Assembly: GCA_950295325.1 (NCBI GenBank)
Contig: OX485809.1
Location: 28,580,001 to 28,644,000 of the forward strand
Source: Polytrichum commune
Lineage: Eukaryota > Streptophyta > Polytrichopsida > Polytrichales > Polytrichaceae
DNA: 64,000 nt
Reading direction: 5' to 3'
Shown: positions 25,750-38,000 of the stretch, in pieces
How the letters are laid out: each line of letters starts with the position of its first letter
Position numbering within the stretch: the first letter of the stretch is position 1
Translations under genes and position numbers: made by a program
Notes under the pieces: generated by a model
What the model was told of the DNA's origin: nothing
What the model saw: the letters and a program-made list of their open reading frames with translations, nothing else
Databases searched by the model: none

Positions 25750-26280
25750 GGTAGTTTCTGCATGCTAGGTGGTTTTACACGCATACCAGGTAGTACTGAA
25801 TGGAAGTAGCATTGAATTCAGCTGAATATGTTGTCCTGCTAATCTAATGCGTTCAGTGTCAAGCATTCTATTGGAGCTGGATCTCGTCTTTGGAATCCTT
25901 GCGCAAGTTGCTCTGATGATCACTTCCATGTTGATCAGCTCCATGTGTGGCTAATTTGTATGTCATGGATGTTATATGAGCATATGAGCTCAAAGAGTTT
26001 GTAAAGTGGTAGCGCACTGATAACTGAAATTCAAAAGGCAGTTTGCATTTTAGATGGTGATTACACGCATATCACGTAGTACTGAATGGAATTATGGAAG
26101 TAGCATTAAATTCAGCTGAATATGTCGCCCTGGTGATGTAATGCGTTCAGTGTACATTCCATTGTGGGTGGCTTTCCTCTTTCGAGTCCTTGGGCAAGTT
26201 TCTAACTTGCTAACATTATGATGAACACCTGATCAGCTCCCTGGTGTATGTGTGGCTAAATTGCATATGAATGTGCAGAT
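25750..26280 (+). repeat. Tandem duplication immediately upstream of paralogue B
   Basis: About 220-240 bp at 25750-25970 is repeated at about 26038-26280. Shared blocks in order: TTACACGCAT, GTAGTACTGAATGGAA, GAAGTAGCATT, AATTCAGCTGAATATGT, AATGCGTTCAGTGT, TGATCAGCTCC and TGTGTGGCTAA. The second copy ends with the GTGCAG acceptor that lies 25 nt before the start codon of paralogue B, so the duplication is probably within or beside a 5' UTR intron. It could alter splicing or regulation. Confidence 0.75.
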
Positions 26281-26306
26281 ACAGAGTACACGAACTACCG
26301 CTAAAA

Positions 26307-28002
26307 ATGGCTGCTGTAACGGAGCGCGCGACAGTGGGAGCTGAAACAGCCCGGATGGACGGGAAGGGAGTTGTAGGGAGAGCCGCTGAAGCTGCTATGA
26401 ATGTGGCCACAGGCAGAGATGGGCCACATTACCCTTTGGACAGGACTGGTGAAACTACTGGAACTGGCGTAGATTACGATGGTCTTGGCAATAGATCAGA
26501 CTTCATTGATACTCACCATTACAACGGTGAAGGAATTATGGGCCGGACTGAGGAGGAGATGGCACGGCTACGTAATCGAACCGAAATCACCCGCGAAGGA
26601 GAACCATACGCTCCCAACCCGAACATGAGAGATTTGGTAAGTTTGCATTGAACTCTATTATCCTTCGATCCTTCAATCGATCTTTTCACCTTGACTCGGT
26701 AGATAGCGAAGCATTTTAAGAACAGCCACACATAATAACCCCATCCATTGTTATCATCACAAACTTCACGAAGATATTGCCCAGGAGTTCATATGAAAAA
26801 TCTAACTGAATTTGTAACTTATTTGCGTTTATGTCAGAATGCAGCTAATGCGGAAACGAAGTGTATATGTACATCTCGTGTCAGGTTATCCGCGGGAATG
26901 TACAGGTAGATATACGTTCACTGTGAATCTTACATGTTGCTTGCCCGGCTTGTTCTCTGTTTTGCAGCCGAAGGAGTTTGAAACTAAGGTGCAGGTTGTC
27001 CAAAGATATCCTGAAATGAAAACTGTTGAGAAAACAGACTTCGTGAAGGAAGTTCACCACGAGGAGCGTGTTGTTACTGTTCCTAAGACCAGAGTGATCA
27101 TGGAAGAGGTCGAGAGAGTGGACCGCGTACCCATGGTGAAGGAGGTGAATCAAACAAGGATGGAAACTGTTCACAGGTATTGACAAAATGGCTTGCCAGT
27201 CAGTTGATCTGAATTCAATTTAGAATAATCAGCATGATACATCACAATTCGTTATATGAGGAGGTTAATCGTCAAGTTTTCATAACGCAAGCCTTTATTG
27301 TAGTGCGTCCGATGTATAGTTCCAAGTAATCGATATGCTTAATTGATTGGCAGGGTGGTTGCGGAAGAGCGTGAAGTTACAGAGAGGGTGCCTGTCGTCG
27401 AATATGTTGAAGTGCCAAGAATGGAAGAAGTTCCTCGAGTTATCACCGAGGATGTAGAGGAAACAGTGAGAGTTCCTGTTGTCACCGAGGTGCCAGTGAC
27501 GCGCATGGTCGAGGTTCCTACCGGAAAGTAAGTAAATGTGCCCTTTAGGACATAGCATTTTTAGATAAATTTTTTAACAATTTTAAAATCGTAAGATGTA
27601 TTTTCTTTCCCGTATTCTATATGTCGTGCAATAGTTTGTTCATTATATAGTGATCTGTGCATCTGAATTTGAGTCGGAGAATTAATTTATGTTTGTGAAT
27701 TTTGCAGCTACTGCGAATCCACGGCTGATGAGTACGTCACTCCGGGCAATTTGAAGGGTCTTGATGGGCATGGGCTTCATCATGAGGGTCACCACGGTGT
27801 TGGTGCTGCCGGTGTTGCTGGTGCAGGTGCTGGTGGTCTCTTGCACAGATCGAACACTTCGTCGTCATCGTCGTCGTCAGATGATGAAGATATTGACGAT
27901 GTGAACAGGACAGGTGTAGACCATATCAATCCAGACGGTACTACATCTGTAAATCCGGCACCGAGGAAGAAGAGTTTGCTCAAGAAATTGCTTCACCATT
28001 GA
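26307..28002 (+). CDS. Val-Pro repeat protein with dehydrin-like S-segment (paralogue B)
   Basis: Four coding exons: 26307-26636, 26968-27176, 27354-27527 and 27708-28002. Introns are GT-AG in phases 0, 2 and 2; the total is 1008 nt (335 aa plus stop). Exons 2 and 3 have exactly the lengths of those in paralogue A. Residues 1-110 carry VGRAAEAAMNVATGRDGP and an acidic block ending NPNMRDL. Residues 111-237 are the charged repeat region (QRYPEMKTVEKTDFVKEV, RVPVVEYVEVP, VRVPVVTEVPVTRMVEVP), similar to alveolin/articulin repeats. Residues 239-281 are His/Gly-rich. Residues 283-299 read LHRSNT, seven Ser, then DDED, matching the dehydrin S-segment pattern. The end is KKSLLKKLLHH, a basic amphipathic stretch reminiscent of, but shorter than, a K-segment. 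The protein is hydrophilic with no membrane segment. Function is unknown; a stress-related or structural role is inferred from the motifs only. Confidence 0.87.
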
Positions 28003-28900
28003 CCTAGACCGTTCGTGTAACTAAGCAAATGTCATCTGCTTACAGATTACATACTTACTTGTCGTGAGCACGTAAACTAAGCACAGCGATTAATTTAATT
28101 TTCTTAGCCTGCAGGTTTTGTTAATATTGTAGATGTTGTTACCAGGCTAATCTCAGATTCATCTTTCAAGGTGTTATAATGTTTTGCATGTTCATGTGAC
28201 GCTCATTCTATAAAACACAGTTTGTAATAATATGTTCTTCGTATTCACATCCTCCGATACATTGCACAACTTTATGTGTAATGTGAATGTATGCCGTATA
28301 GATTGCTGGAAACTATTAATGTGTATTTGTTCTTGTCACCGGTTGATGTTAGAATTTTAAAACTATGTGCTCTTATATTAGCGATTGTTATAGTTCACAT
28401 TAATCACAAATCAAATCTCAGTAACAGTAATTCCGGAATATAGTCTCGAAAATCATCCTCTAAATGAATATTGAAATGGAGGTTAATTCTTGAAAGTGTT
28501 TCATATCTCATAACGACATTACCTTCAATATACTTATAATGGTGGTACATTACTCACATAACACACATAAGTTTACACACTATTACATCCACAGCTACCT
28601 ATACCTTAAATCTATATGCTTTATTTGATGAATAAACTACAAAATTTATCTCCACTTAATTTGCATATTCAAGCTGTGAAAATTCTATTCAATGATGATG
28701 CAAGGAAATTATTATACTTGCATGCGTCCGCAATCAGTCTGCCATTATACTCTTAGTCATCGTCAGAAGATAATAAGATAAAACTTAAATATAGGAAGTA
28801 GAGGGATTCTGCAACAGAATGTTAATGATCAAAACTATCTTGCAACAAAAAATCCGACACAGCAGCACCTAGTTTCTCAGAGTAATCCTTGGGTAGGGGA
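28003..28900. other. 3' flank of paralogue B, no gene seen
   Basis: AT-rich sequence downstream of the stop codon with only short frames. The 3' UTR presumably ends in the first few hundred bases; no unambiguous polyadenylation signal was identified. Confidence 0.45.
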
Positions 28901-28908
28901 ATGTGTAA

Positions 28909-29888
28909 CAGCGTCCGGCAAGAGCCTAAGGCTAATACAAATGCAGCCTACAAAATTTGTGACTTAGCCTATAAAATTTTGAAAGTGTAGGACAAAGAGC
29001 CTATGGACAATTTAAAAACATAGGATATCAACCTATGTGATAAAAAACATGTAGGAAATTTTGCCTACAAATTTTTTTAAAGAGAGGATTTTAGCCATTC
29101 ATCCTTCTTCAAATTGGGAAATTAGTTGGCCTAAGTACATATCTATAGGCTAATACTCGGGACTCTTGGGTGGCACATAGGCAGATATCAACAATAGCCC
29201 TGACTCCCTCCCCGCCGATCTTTACAAATACTAACGCTTGCTAACATTGCAAGATGCCAATGTGTTAGTACTGCTACTTGTGAGAGAGCTTTCTCTGTGC
29301 AGAATAACATCAAGCAGAAGAATAGGAATCGAATGACAACAACACACTTGGATAGTGTGATGCGGGTGGCAATTGAAGGACCAACCAAAATTTTGAGTTT
29401 ATTTTGCAGGAAGCTATATCTTTGTGGAAGGATTCAAGAAAGTTTCGATTCTTGTTTACTAATCCTGAGAAATATCTTGCAGGAAGAGTAGAGGTTGAAT
29501 CAGAAGATGGTGAGGACTTTCACCCTTAAACTCATCTGAATTTTAGCAACCTTTCATAACTTGTAATCAACTCTTTAAAAAAGAGTTGGTTAATCCTTGG
29601 CCTTCAAACGTGGTGAAGGGCTTAGCCAAGTTCAATTCCTGCCAAGGATACCACTTAGTACTCAAATTTTGAATTTAAAGCCTACAACATTAAAAGATAT
29701 GAAGGATTTTAACCTACTAAAAATTAGTTTTGAAGGCAATTGGCGGGTAACTTAAAAACTCAAAAGGTTTTCAACTTACAAAAATTTGATATTGTAGGAT
29801 GCAACCTATGCCATGAGGGAAATAGCCTATGCCCTTTTAAAGAGGTAGGCAATTAACCTTAATAACTTCAAAAACTTTTCGGACGCTG
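28909..29888 (+). mobile_element. Decayed hAT transposon (980 bp) with 8-bp target duplication
   Basis: The element starts CAGCGTCCGGCAAGAG and ends CTTTTCGGACGCTG, inverted termini sharing CAGCGTCCG. It is flanked by a perfect 8-bp duplication, ATGTGTAA, at 28901-28908 and 29889-29896. Both traits fit the hAT superfamily, and the interior retains the transposase C-terminus, which supports the assignment independently. Subterminal regions carry repeated words such as AGCCTA/TAGGC and ACAAAATTT in both orientations. It is internally deleted relative to an autonomous element. Confidence 0.92.
29216..29528 (+). pseudogene. hAT transposase C-terminal (dimerisation) domain fragment
   Basis: One frame reads LTLANIARCQCVSTATCERAF followed by SVQNNIKQKNRNRM and HLDSVMRVAIEGP. 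The STATCERAFS block and the following basic helix are typical of the hAT C-terminal dimerisation region. After about 29385 the reading continues in another frame (EFILQEAISLWKDSRKFRF ... EDFHP, stop at 29526-29528), so there is one frameshift. A stop lies just upstream, and the BED finger and catalytic core are absent. This is a non-functional relic. Confidence 0.85.
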
Positions 29889-29984
29889 ATGTGTAACCTG
29901 CACACATCAGAGGAAATCCATAAAGTACGCAGCTATTTTTTAGCTCATTTTCTTAATCAGACACCTAGATCTTATTAGTGTCTG

Positions 29985-30560
29985 GTTTGGTGAGGATCAA
30001 GGAACAAACGTCGTGAAGATACATGTTTGATTGTGGGTTTCAGATTTACACACAATTGGGAGGACTTATGTATTTAGATTAGGAATCCACAAACATGCAC
30101 TTATGATAACCATCACTAATTCAAGGGATATTCAATCCTCTTCTTGCTAATGCTTAATCGTAGCTTTGCTAAGGCAAAACAAGTACCGCGGTGTAAATCT
30201 AAAGGTAGACAACCTTTATTCAATTACTTTTTATTTAGAAAAAGTACATTTGAGTGCAATGTCATTTGGTACAGCTCCCAAAACGGATATTAAAAAGACA
30301 TGTGTTCAAAAAGGAGATTGGATCATATGCTCAAAATATGATAAAACATTATGAATTCAATAGTCAATATAATTGGGGAGACCTTTATGACCATTTGATA
30401 AACTCAATAATCTTCACTTTGACAACGAATAAGGTACTCATATGAGCTCCAAAAACTATGAGGATGGTGGCTATGGCCTTCATTTGGATTTGTTGACCAT
30501 CTTGTACTAATCACAACCTAGGAGAAGTGCTAGTCGGAAAGAGTAACCATTTAAGACCCA
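29985..30560. repeat. Diverged interspersed repeat
   Basis: The beginning resembles 10885-11060. The middle (GACATGTGTTCAAAAAGGAG, then TTTATGACCA, CTTCACTTTGA and ATGAGCTCCAAAAA) resembles 24765-24975 in the same order. No protein is recognised. This is probably one decayed element family present at least three times in the window. Confidence 0.4.
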
Positions 30561-30798
30561 ACTTCCTTAATCCATAGAAGTTGGAGAACATGAAAACAAG
30601 GCACTTACATAATACCCACATGCCTCACATTAATTATCCCAATTAGTGAGGGAAGGCTAGTAGTGCATGTCGAAAATTAGTGAAGGTTACTCTAAATTTA
30701 TTTACGCCACCAAAAGTTCTAGGAAGCATTGTTCATCCTGACACTATTCATAGCAGCACTATTCGCTGAAAGCACCAATACTATTCACAATATTCATA

Positions 30799-31020
30799 CT
30801 ACACTAAATATGATATTTAATGTCACTTACTATTTGGAATTACAAAATGCTATATTTATTTAGTGTATATCTCATATTTCACCAATAAATGTGAAATTGG
30901 TGTTTGGACATTATAGAACAATAGCAACTTTACTTGGTGAAGATCTCCATCAATAGTAAGAAAATATAGCACTGTGCATATCCAAATAGTAGGTGACACC
31001 AAATATCATATTTAGTATAG
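30799..31020. repeat. Foldback (MITE-like) element, family 2, best copy
   Basis: The left terminus (CTACACTAAATATGATATTT, then GTCACTTACTATTTGG) and the inverted right terminus (CTATACTAAATATGATATTT, then GTGTCACCTACTATTTGG) match over about 39 bases with few differences. The interior is about 145 bp of AT-rich non-coding sequence. The class is uncertain because the target duplication is not clear. Related copies are at 16310-16515 and 59639-59844. Confidence 0.75.
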
Positions 31021-31024
31021 TTAT

Positions 31025-32020
31025 ACTAGTGTCAATTTCTTCCTATTATAGTGTCTAAGTTTCTTCCCATAGAGGTAAGACAATGGTTGGCCCCTATTAG
31101 ATGCTAAATAAAGAAATGGAACTCAACCATAGGGCTGAGTAATGTCATGCTGAAAAGCATGTGTTTGCATATAATCTTTCTTTATCACTCTACAAACACC
31201 ATAGAGTACGCACTAATTTTCTTGAAATCTATAATAAGTGAGGAGGCACTTGTTAAATAGTGAATTTGGTTGAATAATGTGTATCTCAGGAATTAGTAGT
31301 ACACGCACTAATTGGGATAATCAGTGTACCATTCAAGGGGGGCATGGGAAGACAGGAAACTTGGCAAGTGCTTTGTTCCTGGTTATTGCTGCAACAGCCT
31401 CGAGTACCCTAATTTCAAATTTGCTTAATTACAACCGGGAAAATTTGACATTGAGTGCACCCTTGAGTGCCAGTCATGATATTGCTGGGTGCTGGAAAAT
31501 ACCAGCAAGCGCTATGCATGTGTGTAAACTCGAAAAAATTACTAATCAGTACAATGGACAAACCCTTCAGCCATGGGAAGAATGAGATTTAAATGCAGTA
31601 ATTGATCCAAGGCACATGATCTCTACAATCATAATCAAGAGTCCCCTGTATGGTGATTGTGTTCAATCCAGTAAGTGGATGAAAAGAATGGCTCCTCAAC
31701 TTTACAATAGAACATTCCCGATCTATGAATGCAAACATGCACCTTATTCAGGACAAGCAAAATTGCAATAATGAATGCTCAATGTTGTGTAAGAGCAGTA
31801 TCTAAACCTGAAGGAATGGCCACAGGTTTTAACTTTCCTCAAGACTCTAGTCTAAACTACAGTAATGTGGTGTCCTAAATCACTAAACCTTGCACCAGAG
31901 CTTCTTGTAGATGAAAGAAAGTCAAGTGAACTTATCATGGTACGAAAGGTTGTGGAATGCTTGGCAATGCAAGCAATGTCACCACAAGCCTGTGTAGGCA
32001 AGGGAGTGTGCAGCGCTTCT
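31025..32020. other. 3' flank of the CCC gene, no separate gene seen
   Basis: This lies downstream of the minus-strand stop codon at 32021. A + strand frame at 31277-31585 has no recognisable domain and probably overlaps the 3' UTR of the minus-strand gene. No polyadenylation signal was fixed. Confidence 0.45.
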
Positions 32021-35000
32021 CTATGTAAAGATGGTGACCACATCTCTTCGATATCCACGAACCATGAGCAATCTAGGGATGCTCTCAACCAGAAGATCAA
32101 TGTACTCCATGTAGCAAAAACTGGGATGACTTGGAGGTGGTGGTGGGAGGCTCACCAACACAACAGCTGCTGCTCTGGAGTACCGCAAGATGATTGAATT
32201 TAGCTTCAAGCATGTGTAAAGAAATTTGTTGACCTGTTGAAGTATCAATACACAACAGCCCAAGGTTACAAACTTGTCAGTGATAAGATTCAGAGCTCTT
32301 GTACAAGCATCCCAAGAACCTCAAGTTCACATGTATGATATATTACCAACTTCTTTGTTACTAATGTACTCTTGGGATCCAGTAGGAAAGGGGGGATACA
32401 GCTCCTGCAAGAAGTACAGAGGTTAAATCCTAGAGCTAAGGAAAGCCAAGAAGCCTCACTTGTAACTCATCAACCTTCTCATCTTCAGGCTGGCTGCTGC
32501 TGTTCATATTTGGCTCAAATCCAGCAACACGTTCAGCAATCCTTTTGCGGGCCTTTGAGAAGGTTTCCATAGCATCACTCCGCCCTATCTCCCCAGCAGC
32601 TAGATTATCTTCTTGATGAGCTTCCCAAGACTTCATTGTAACCACAATAACGTCAGCTTGCATTCGCAAGTCATATAGAAACTTTTTTACATCCATCTTC
32701 AACTCATCAGCCTCCGTGTCTTCCTCTGCAATGCAGAACACCTGTATAGCCAGCAAAGTGGTTCAAGAATTCAACAATTTAGTACAAGAATATACAGCTT
32801 CTTTAGTCATCCATAAAAGTGATCAAATAGCTATGCTAAAGTTTCTTAATAATCCTAGCTGTACCACAAAGGAAAAGAAAGACCAATGTGCAAATGTACC
32901 TGAATCTTACAGCTCTCAAAGCAATCTCTAGCACGGAGCAACTGAGACAACAGCAACATGAGACCACCATCTCTAACAATCCAATAGAGATCGATTGTCC
33001 CATACTGCTTCTGATATTCGCCAGGCCATTCGTCCAGACCCTTCACTATGACAACTGCTTTGTTTGATGTTGAGCAATCATTGATAATGCTAACGAAATT
33101 ATCAGGAATACCACTGTGCCTTGTGTCCCTCCATATCTCAGGGTAGCGCATACAAACAATGTTGGGTTTCAGGTTTGCAAGACCCATGGCTTGCACAATC
33201 AACCGAAATCCATCTACAACATTGTTCGCAACAATCACTTCTGCAACTCCCTCGCATTTTTTGTAATCAATATAGGTGCTAAGAAGTCGGCATGCCTGTT
33301 TAAAGATGCAAAAATAGTGTCAACCAGCAGTTTCAGTTTGCACACTTGCTTGTGAAAATAGATAGCCATCAGAGCTTTTGTACGAAGGAGTTTGTGGCAA
33401 AGACACTGCTAACTTTCACACACAAGGAACAGAAAATTGCTCCTCTCCTTAAACAGTAGATGGAACCAATATCAAAGATTCCATCATGAACATGTACAGA
33501 AGGGACGCATACAAGACCTGCCGGCTTTCCTCTGCTTTGTTCTTGTAGTCACCCTCCACAATTGAAGCAAATATAGACATACCACGTCCTTTCTTTTTCA
33601 TACAGTTTGCAAAATCTGCCAGTTTGGGGTGGCATGGTACATCATTCGGCAGTATACCCCAAGGCTTACAGAAAATGAGAGGGATGGGATACCAATTCTT
33701 GGGATGGACAGGTGTTGCTGCACCAAAACGAAGGACACAGTCAGAAGTCAATTCAATCCAGACAACCAAGGCTTTGAAATGGTTGTGAAAACCTAGTAAA
33801 TGAAAAGACTCAAGTAAAAAGATTAAAAAAAAATCAATGTCACTTGAAAAAGCAAGTACAAGCCGCTTAATTGCTTACAAATACATCAAGGCATTGATGG
33901 ATCCACAAACCTCCTAAGGAGCGAAGACTTCTCAAGGCAAGTTGGAAGTAAGCGCTCTTAAATCCGTCTCCCCAGTCACCACCTTTGCCTTTGATGCTAA
34001 CATACCAATAGAGCAGACTCGCAAGTGCTAGTGACACTATGGTAAATGACCATGATATCAGGAACATTATACCTGTCACAAGTGAACTGAGTTGCTTCCT
34101 TTAGTGGCTTTAGACAACTTAGAGGAGGTTCATCTTCTATTGATGACCTCGGGTTTGATATCAAGGACATTGTCAGATGTTTCTCAGAAATATCAAGTAG
34201 GGCCTAACTTCCCTAATGAAGAAATGCAGCAGTTAGGACTTGTAAGGCTATAAAATAGAGATGATCACAAAGTAAGAATGTCAGGAAAGCTTTGAGGTAA
34301 TCACAAATATATCTCCTAAAAACCACCAACAAATATGAAACAAAAAAAGGGTCCTCCCCGAGACACTTTGGAAGCAGACCATGCAGGATAGGGAAAGACA
34401 TAGAAACTTACTGATGCATAGGAGAGCACCAACAAGAGAAAAACTCCAATGATGAAATTTGAATCGAGGCCGCCAACTGGGTGCATCAAGCAGGTCGAGA
34501 AGAAGACAAGATAGATTCACACCTCCATAACAGAGAAGGAAGAACATGGTTATGACAGGAGTGATGAGATCTAAATTTCCCAGAATTACACAGCTCGCGC
34601 AGATTAGCATGGTGAATAGTGTTGCAAAATGAGGCTCCGCATCATCAGGTGCCTTGAAGTACTTCAACACAGGTATGATGTCATCATTGGCGATTGCCGC
34701 AAGAAGACGAGGAGCCCCTGTCAGGCTCTGAAGAGCTGCTCCAAGAGTGGAAAGAATAACTCCGACTTGGACCACCCACGGCACTGGCCATGCAATTGTT
34801 GCTGTCAATAACCTAAAAGCACAAACAAGGTACAACTTCAAAATCCTAGACAGGCCGTGCTGCACATCACAAAGTAGAGAGGGGTGGCTTAAAACCAAGG
34901 CTAACCCAGACCCCATGGGAACTCTAAGATTGAGTCACATACGCCTAGAATAGTGCCAGGATGCATGACCTTCCTAGCACTTGATATATTGGTGCACTTA

Positions 35001-38000
35001 CCACTATGGTCCACCCAATCATGGTGAGGTATCCAAGTGAACCAACCATGTGGGAACCTAGGGTCTTGCCCATAGGGTAGATAGGTGCGGGCTGGCTTGT
35101 ACACACCAAGCCCCATTCAAGGTTGCCATTGAAAGGAGGCAGTATTCTTCAAGCTCTATCTAATTCTCTTGAAGTCCGTTCCAGGATTGCATAAGAATTA
35201 GAGCAACTCGTAGGTGAAGCAACACCGTGTTTCACACCGGTGGCAACATAAGAGTCACCTCTTCTACAAAGTACAGAAGAATACATAAACAAGTTCAACG
35301 CACTTATAAGAAGACCCCCTTCTCAAGTACCAAGTCAGAAGTCTAGCAAAGAGGCACAACAGGTAGGTAAGCAACTCATCAGTTGGCTAAAACAAGTCTA
35401 AGAATGATGAAGCAGGACCAGGGATTTCACCTGTCAGTCAATAGTTGATCTCGAGTAGCAACAGCTCCAAACATGATAACAGAGAACAGATATAGAGCAG
35501 TAGTTACAACAATGGCAGACAGGGTTCCTTTGGGGATTGAACGTTGGGTATCCTTCAGAGATGCTGAACGATTTGACCCTGCCATAATTCCAGTTACAGC
35601 AGGGAAAAACAAGCCAAGTAAATTCCTGCAAAATTCATGGGTAAATTGTCACTTTCCCATGCCCCTCAGCCTCTTGCTTCAGCCTGGGGCAAATCCAACA
35701 ATCTAGAATATTGCTCAGAATAAACCACAACTGAGTAGAGAAACCAAGAATCTATGCATAAAATATTGCAACCAGTAAAGATCAGTAAATTGCAGCAAGT
35801 GAAGGTCGAGATGTCAACATACTCAAAATTCCAATAAACACCAGTAGGAGCTGGTATGCCTGCCTCATTTGTGAATTGATAACTGGAGCCCCAATTATCC
35901 TGTAAATTACTTAGTTTTAGTCCTGTCACTCCAGCTGCCACATATTGATTGTAAGACAGTATGTTAGTGGATGACAGTGTCCCTGCTGCACAATAATGTA
36001 GTCTAATAAAAAGCTAAAATGCAGGGATGGCTTCATTTGCATTTGAAAAAACGATGCACTAAGGAAATTTGTCACACTACACAAACTAAATATGAGTATG
36101 AGAACATTCTATCCTGGAGAATCCCAATAAGCCTTGTCAATTAGCAAGTTTAGTTTTTCCTAACAGAAGCTCCTCAGCTAACACAATATCATCCAGTTCA
36201 CAGGTGCTAAAAGTAGGACCAAAACATTCCAGAAGTTCCAAGGAACCGAGATCTTTGTTCCAATATGATTGTAACTTGGTCAACAGCAAATTAGAAAAGA
36301 AAAGGGGAGGCATCTCTTACGTGGATCGCTTGATCGATGTGCTGCAAAGATTCCAATAAAAATGAAGAACAGGGACAGTATGACAGGGATCAGGAATGCT
36401 GGGCTGACTCTATTGATGATTTTAACCCCTCCAAATACGATCAAGCAAAGCACAACAGTGAGAATAACACCATAGACCTGAAGGTCGTGTATACTTGGGC
36501 TCTGCAGTACTTCGGGTACTGCTGACGGAGAGGGTGCAACATATAGGTCAGTTATAGTTCCTGCCATTTTTAAACAGAAATTTGTGAGAAAAGAAAGCTG
36601 AGAAACTTGAGTGATCCACACAAGGTCATCAGATCAGAAGAAGAAAAAACTGTACCAATAAACAGTATTAGACAAAATGTTCACCTCGACAATGATTCAA
36701 TACTTACATTCTTTACTGATTAATTCATCTTCAATATCATAAAATGAAGAACTCACGTTTGAAAAGGCCTGCTGCAGGAATTGCATTCAAGAATGTCTCC
36801 ACAGCTCCTAAAATGTACCTGCACAGTGGAAAATGCCTCCAAAATTCTTACTTGTGCAAAGTATACAATGTACAAAAAAGCCTCTACACATGTGCATAAG
36901 GTGATAAATTTCAATTGCATAGGTATTGACAATGAACCTACACTAGCACAACAGATTGACATGTCCAAGTTGAATATACCTTCACAATATTATAGAATGC
37001 CCCACTTAACTTCTAGCATATGGTCAACAAGTACATAAATATCAGCTCTTTCATATCTACACAAAGACAAAGATGGACGTTTGTTGTAACTTAGAGACTC
37101 ACAAGGATGCAGCTACAGCATTTCCAAGAAAAAAACAGAGTCCAATACTCACGCCAACCTCTGGACCAAGAGCTCGGCCTATCAAGTAGTAAGGACCACC
37201 ACCCTGCATCAGAAGAAAATGATTGCATCAGAATTATTAGATTCAAGACAATGTGTTCATAGGTGTACCTGTTCCAAATTGAAGAAAGGAGAGCAGAAGA
37301 CAGTCACAGAACTCTCAGGGGATGCTCCAAAATCAAGTGCTCACAAGACATGTATGTCCTGGACCACGCACTAAACTAGTTGACCTCCATTAGATAATCA
37401 GTGAGATCAATTCCCAATTCCAACTCTTTTAGGAGGTGAATTTAGGGAATATGCAGCTGAAGAGAACTCCTCACAAGACTAACCTTCATAGCTCCATTCG
37501 TAGCAATAGCACTGAGGGAGATGCCGGTCAAAAATGTGCAGAGACAGCATAAACAAACCAGCAGAAGGCTGTGCCAAACCCCAGCTATACCCACAATCCT
37601 GCCAACCATCACCATATGCACAATACAAGGGTCCTTATAGAGCACTTTGAAGGTAGACCAAAGCTGAAAGTTGAGAAGATGTAGATAAAAAAAGAAACAG
37701 CTTGATGCTTTTGCAGTTCCTCCCAAGCAAATCGTATAACACTGCAGATGATTGCAGAAGCCCCTCATTGTGCAACAACCAAAAACAACTCACCAGGTGA
37801 ATCGAATGTAAAAGATGATACCCAGTATGTTTTGAAGACATGGTACAAAGACACCCATCAACGTCCCCAACTTTCCAATTTGTGTCTGCCACACGAACAA
37901 AAGAATCTCACCAAAGAGAAGTACCAAATTCAAAGTGCTCTATAAGGTTACATAGGGCTACAGTTTTTTGGCAATATAAGATGCAAGTTGAAATATGTTT

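Noticed and set aside
29580-29655. tRNA/SINE-like stretch with a GTTCAATTCC B-box resemblance
   Set aside because: Stems do not pair as a tRNA, and it lies within the hAT element, so it is most likely chance.
31277-31585. 102-codon + strand open frame
   Set aside because: No recognisable domain; it lies in the 3' flank of the minus-strand CCC gene and has no supporting splice or context evidence.
32436-32460. Extension of the CCC frame past 32460 to a stop at 32436
   Set aside because: This is read-through into an intron; a donor at 32460 and the conserved terminal exon at 32233-32021 give the true C-terminus.
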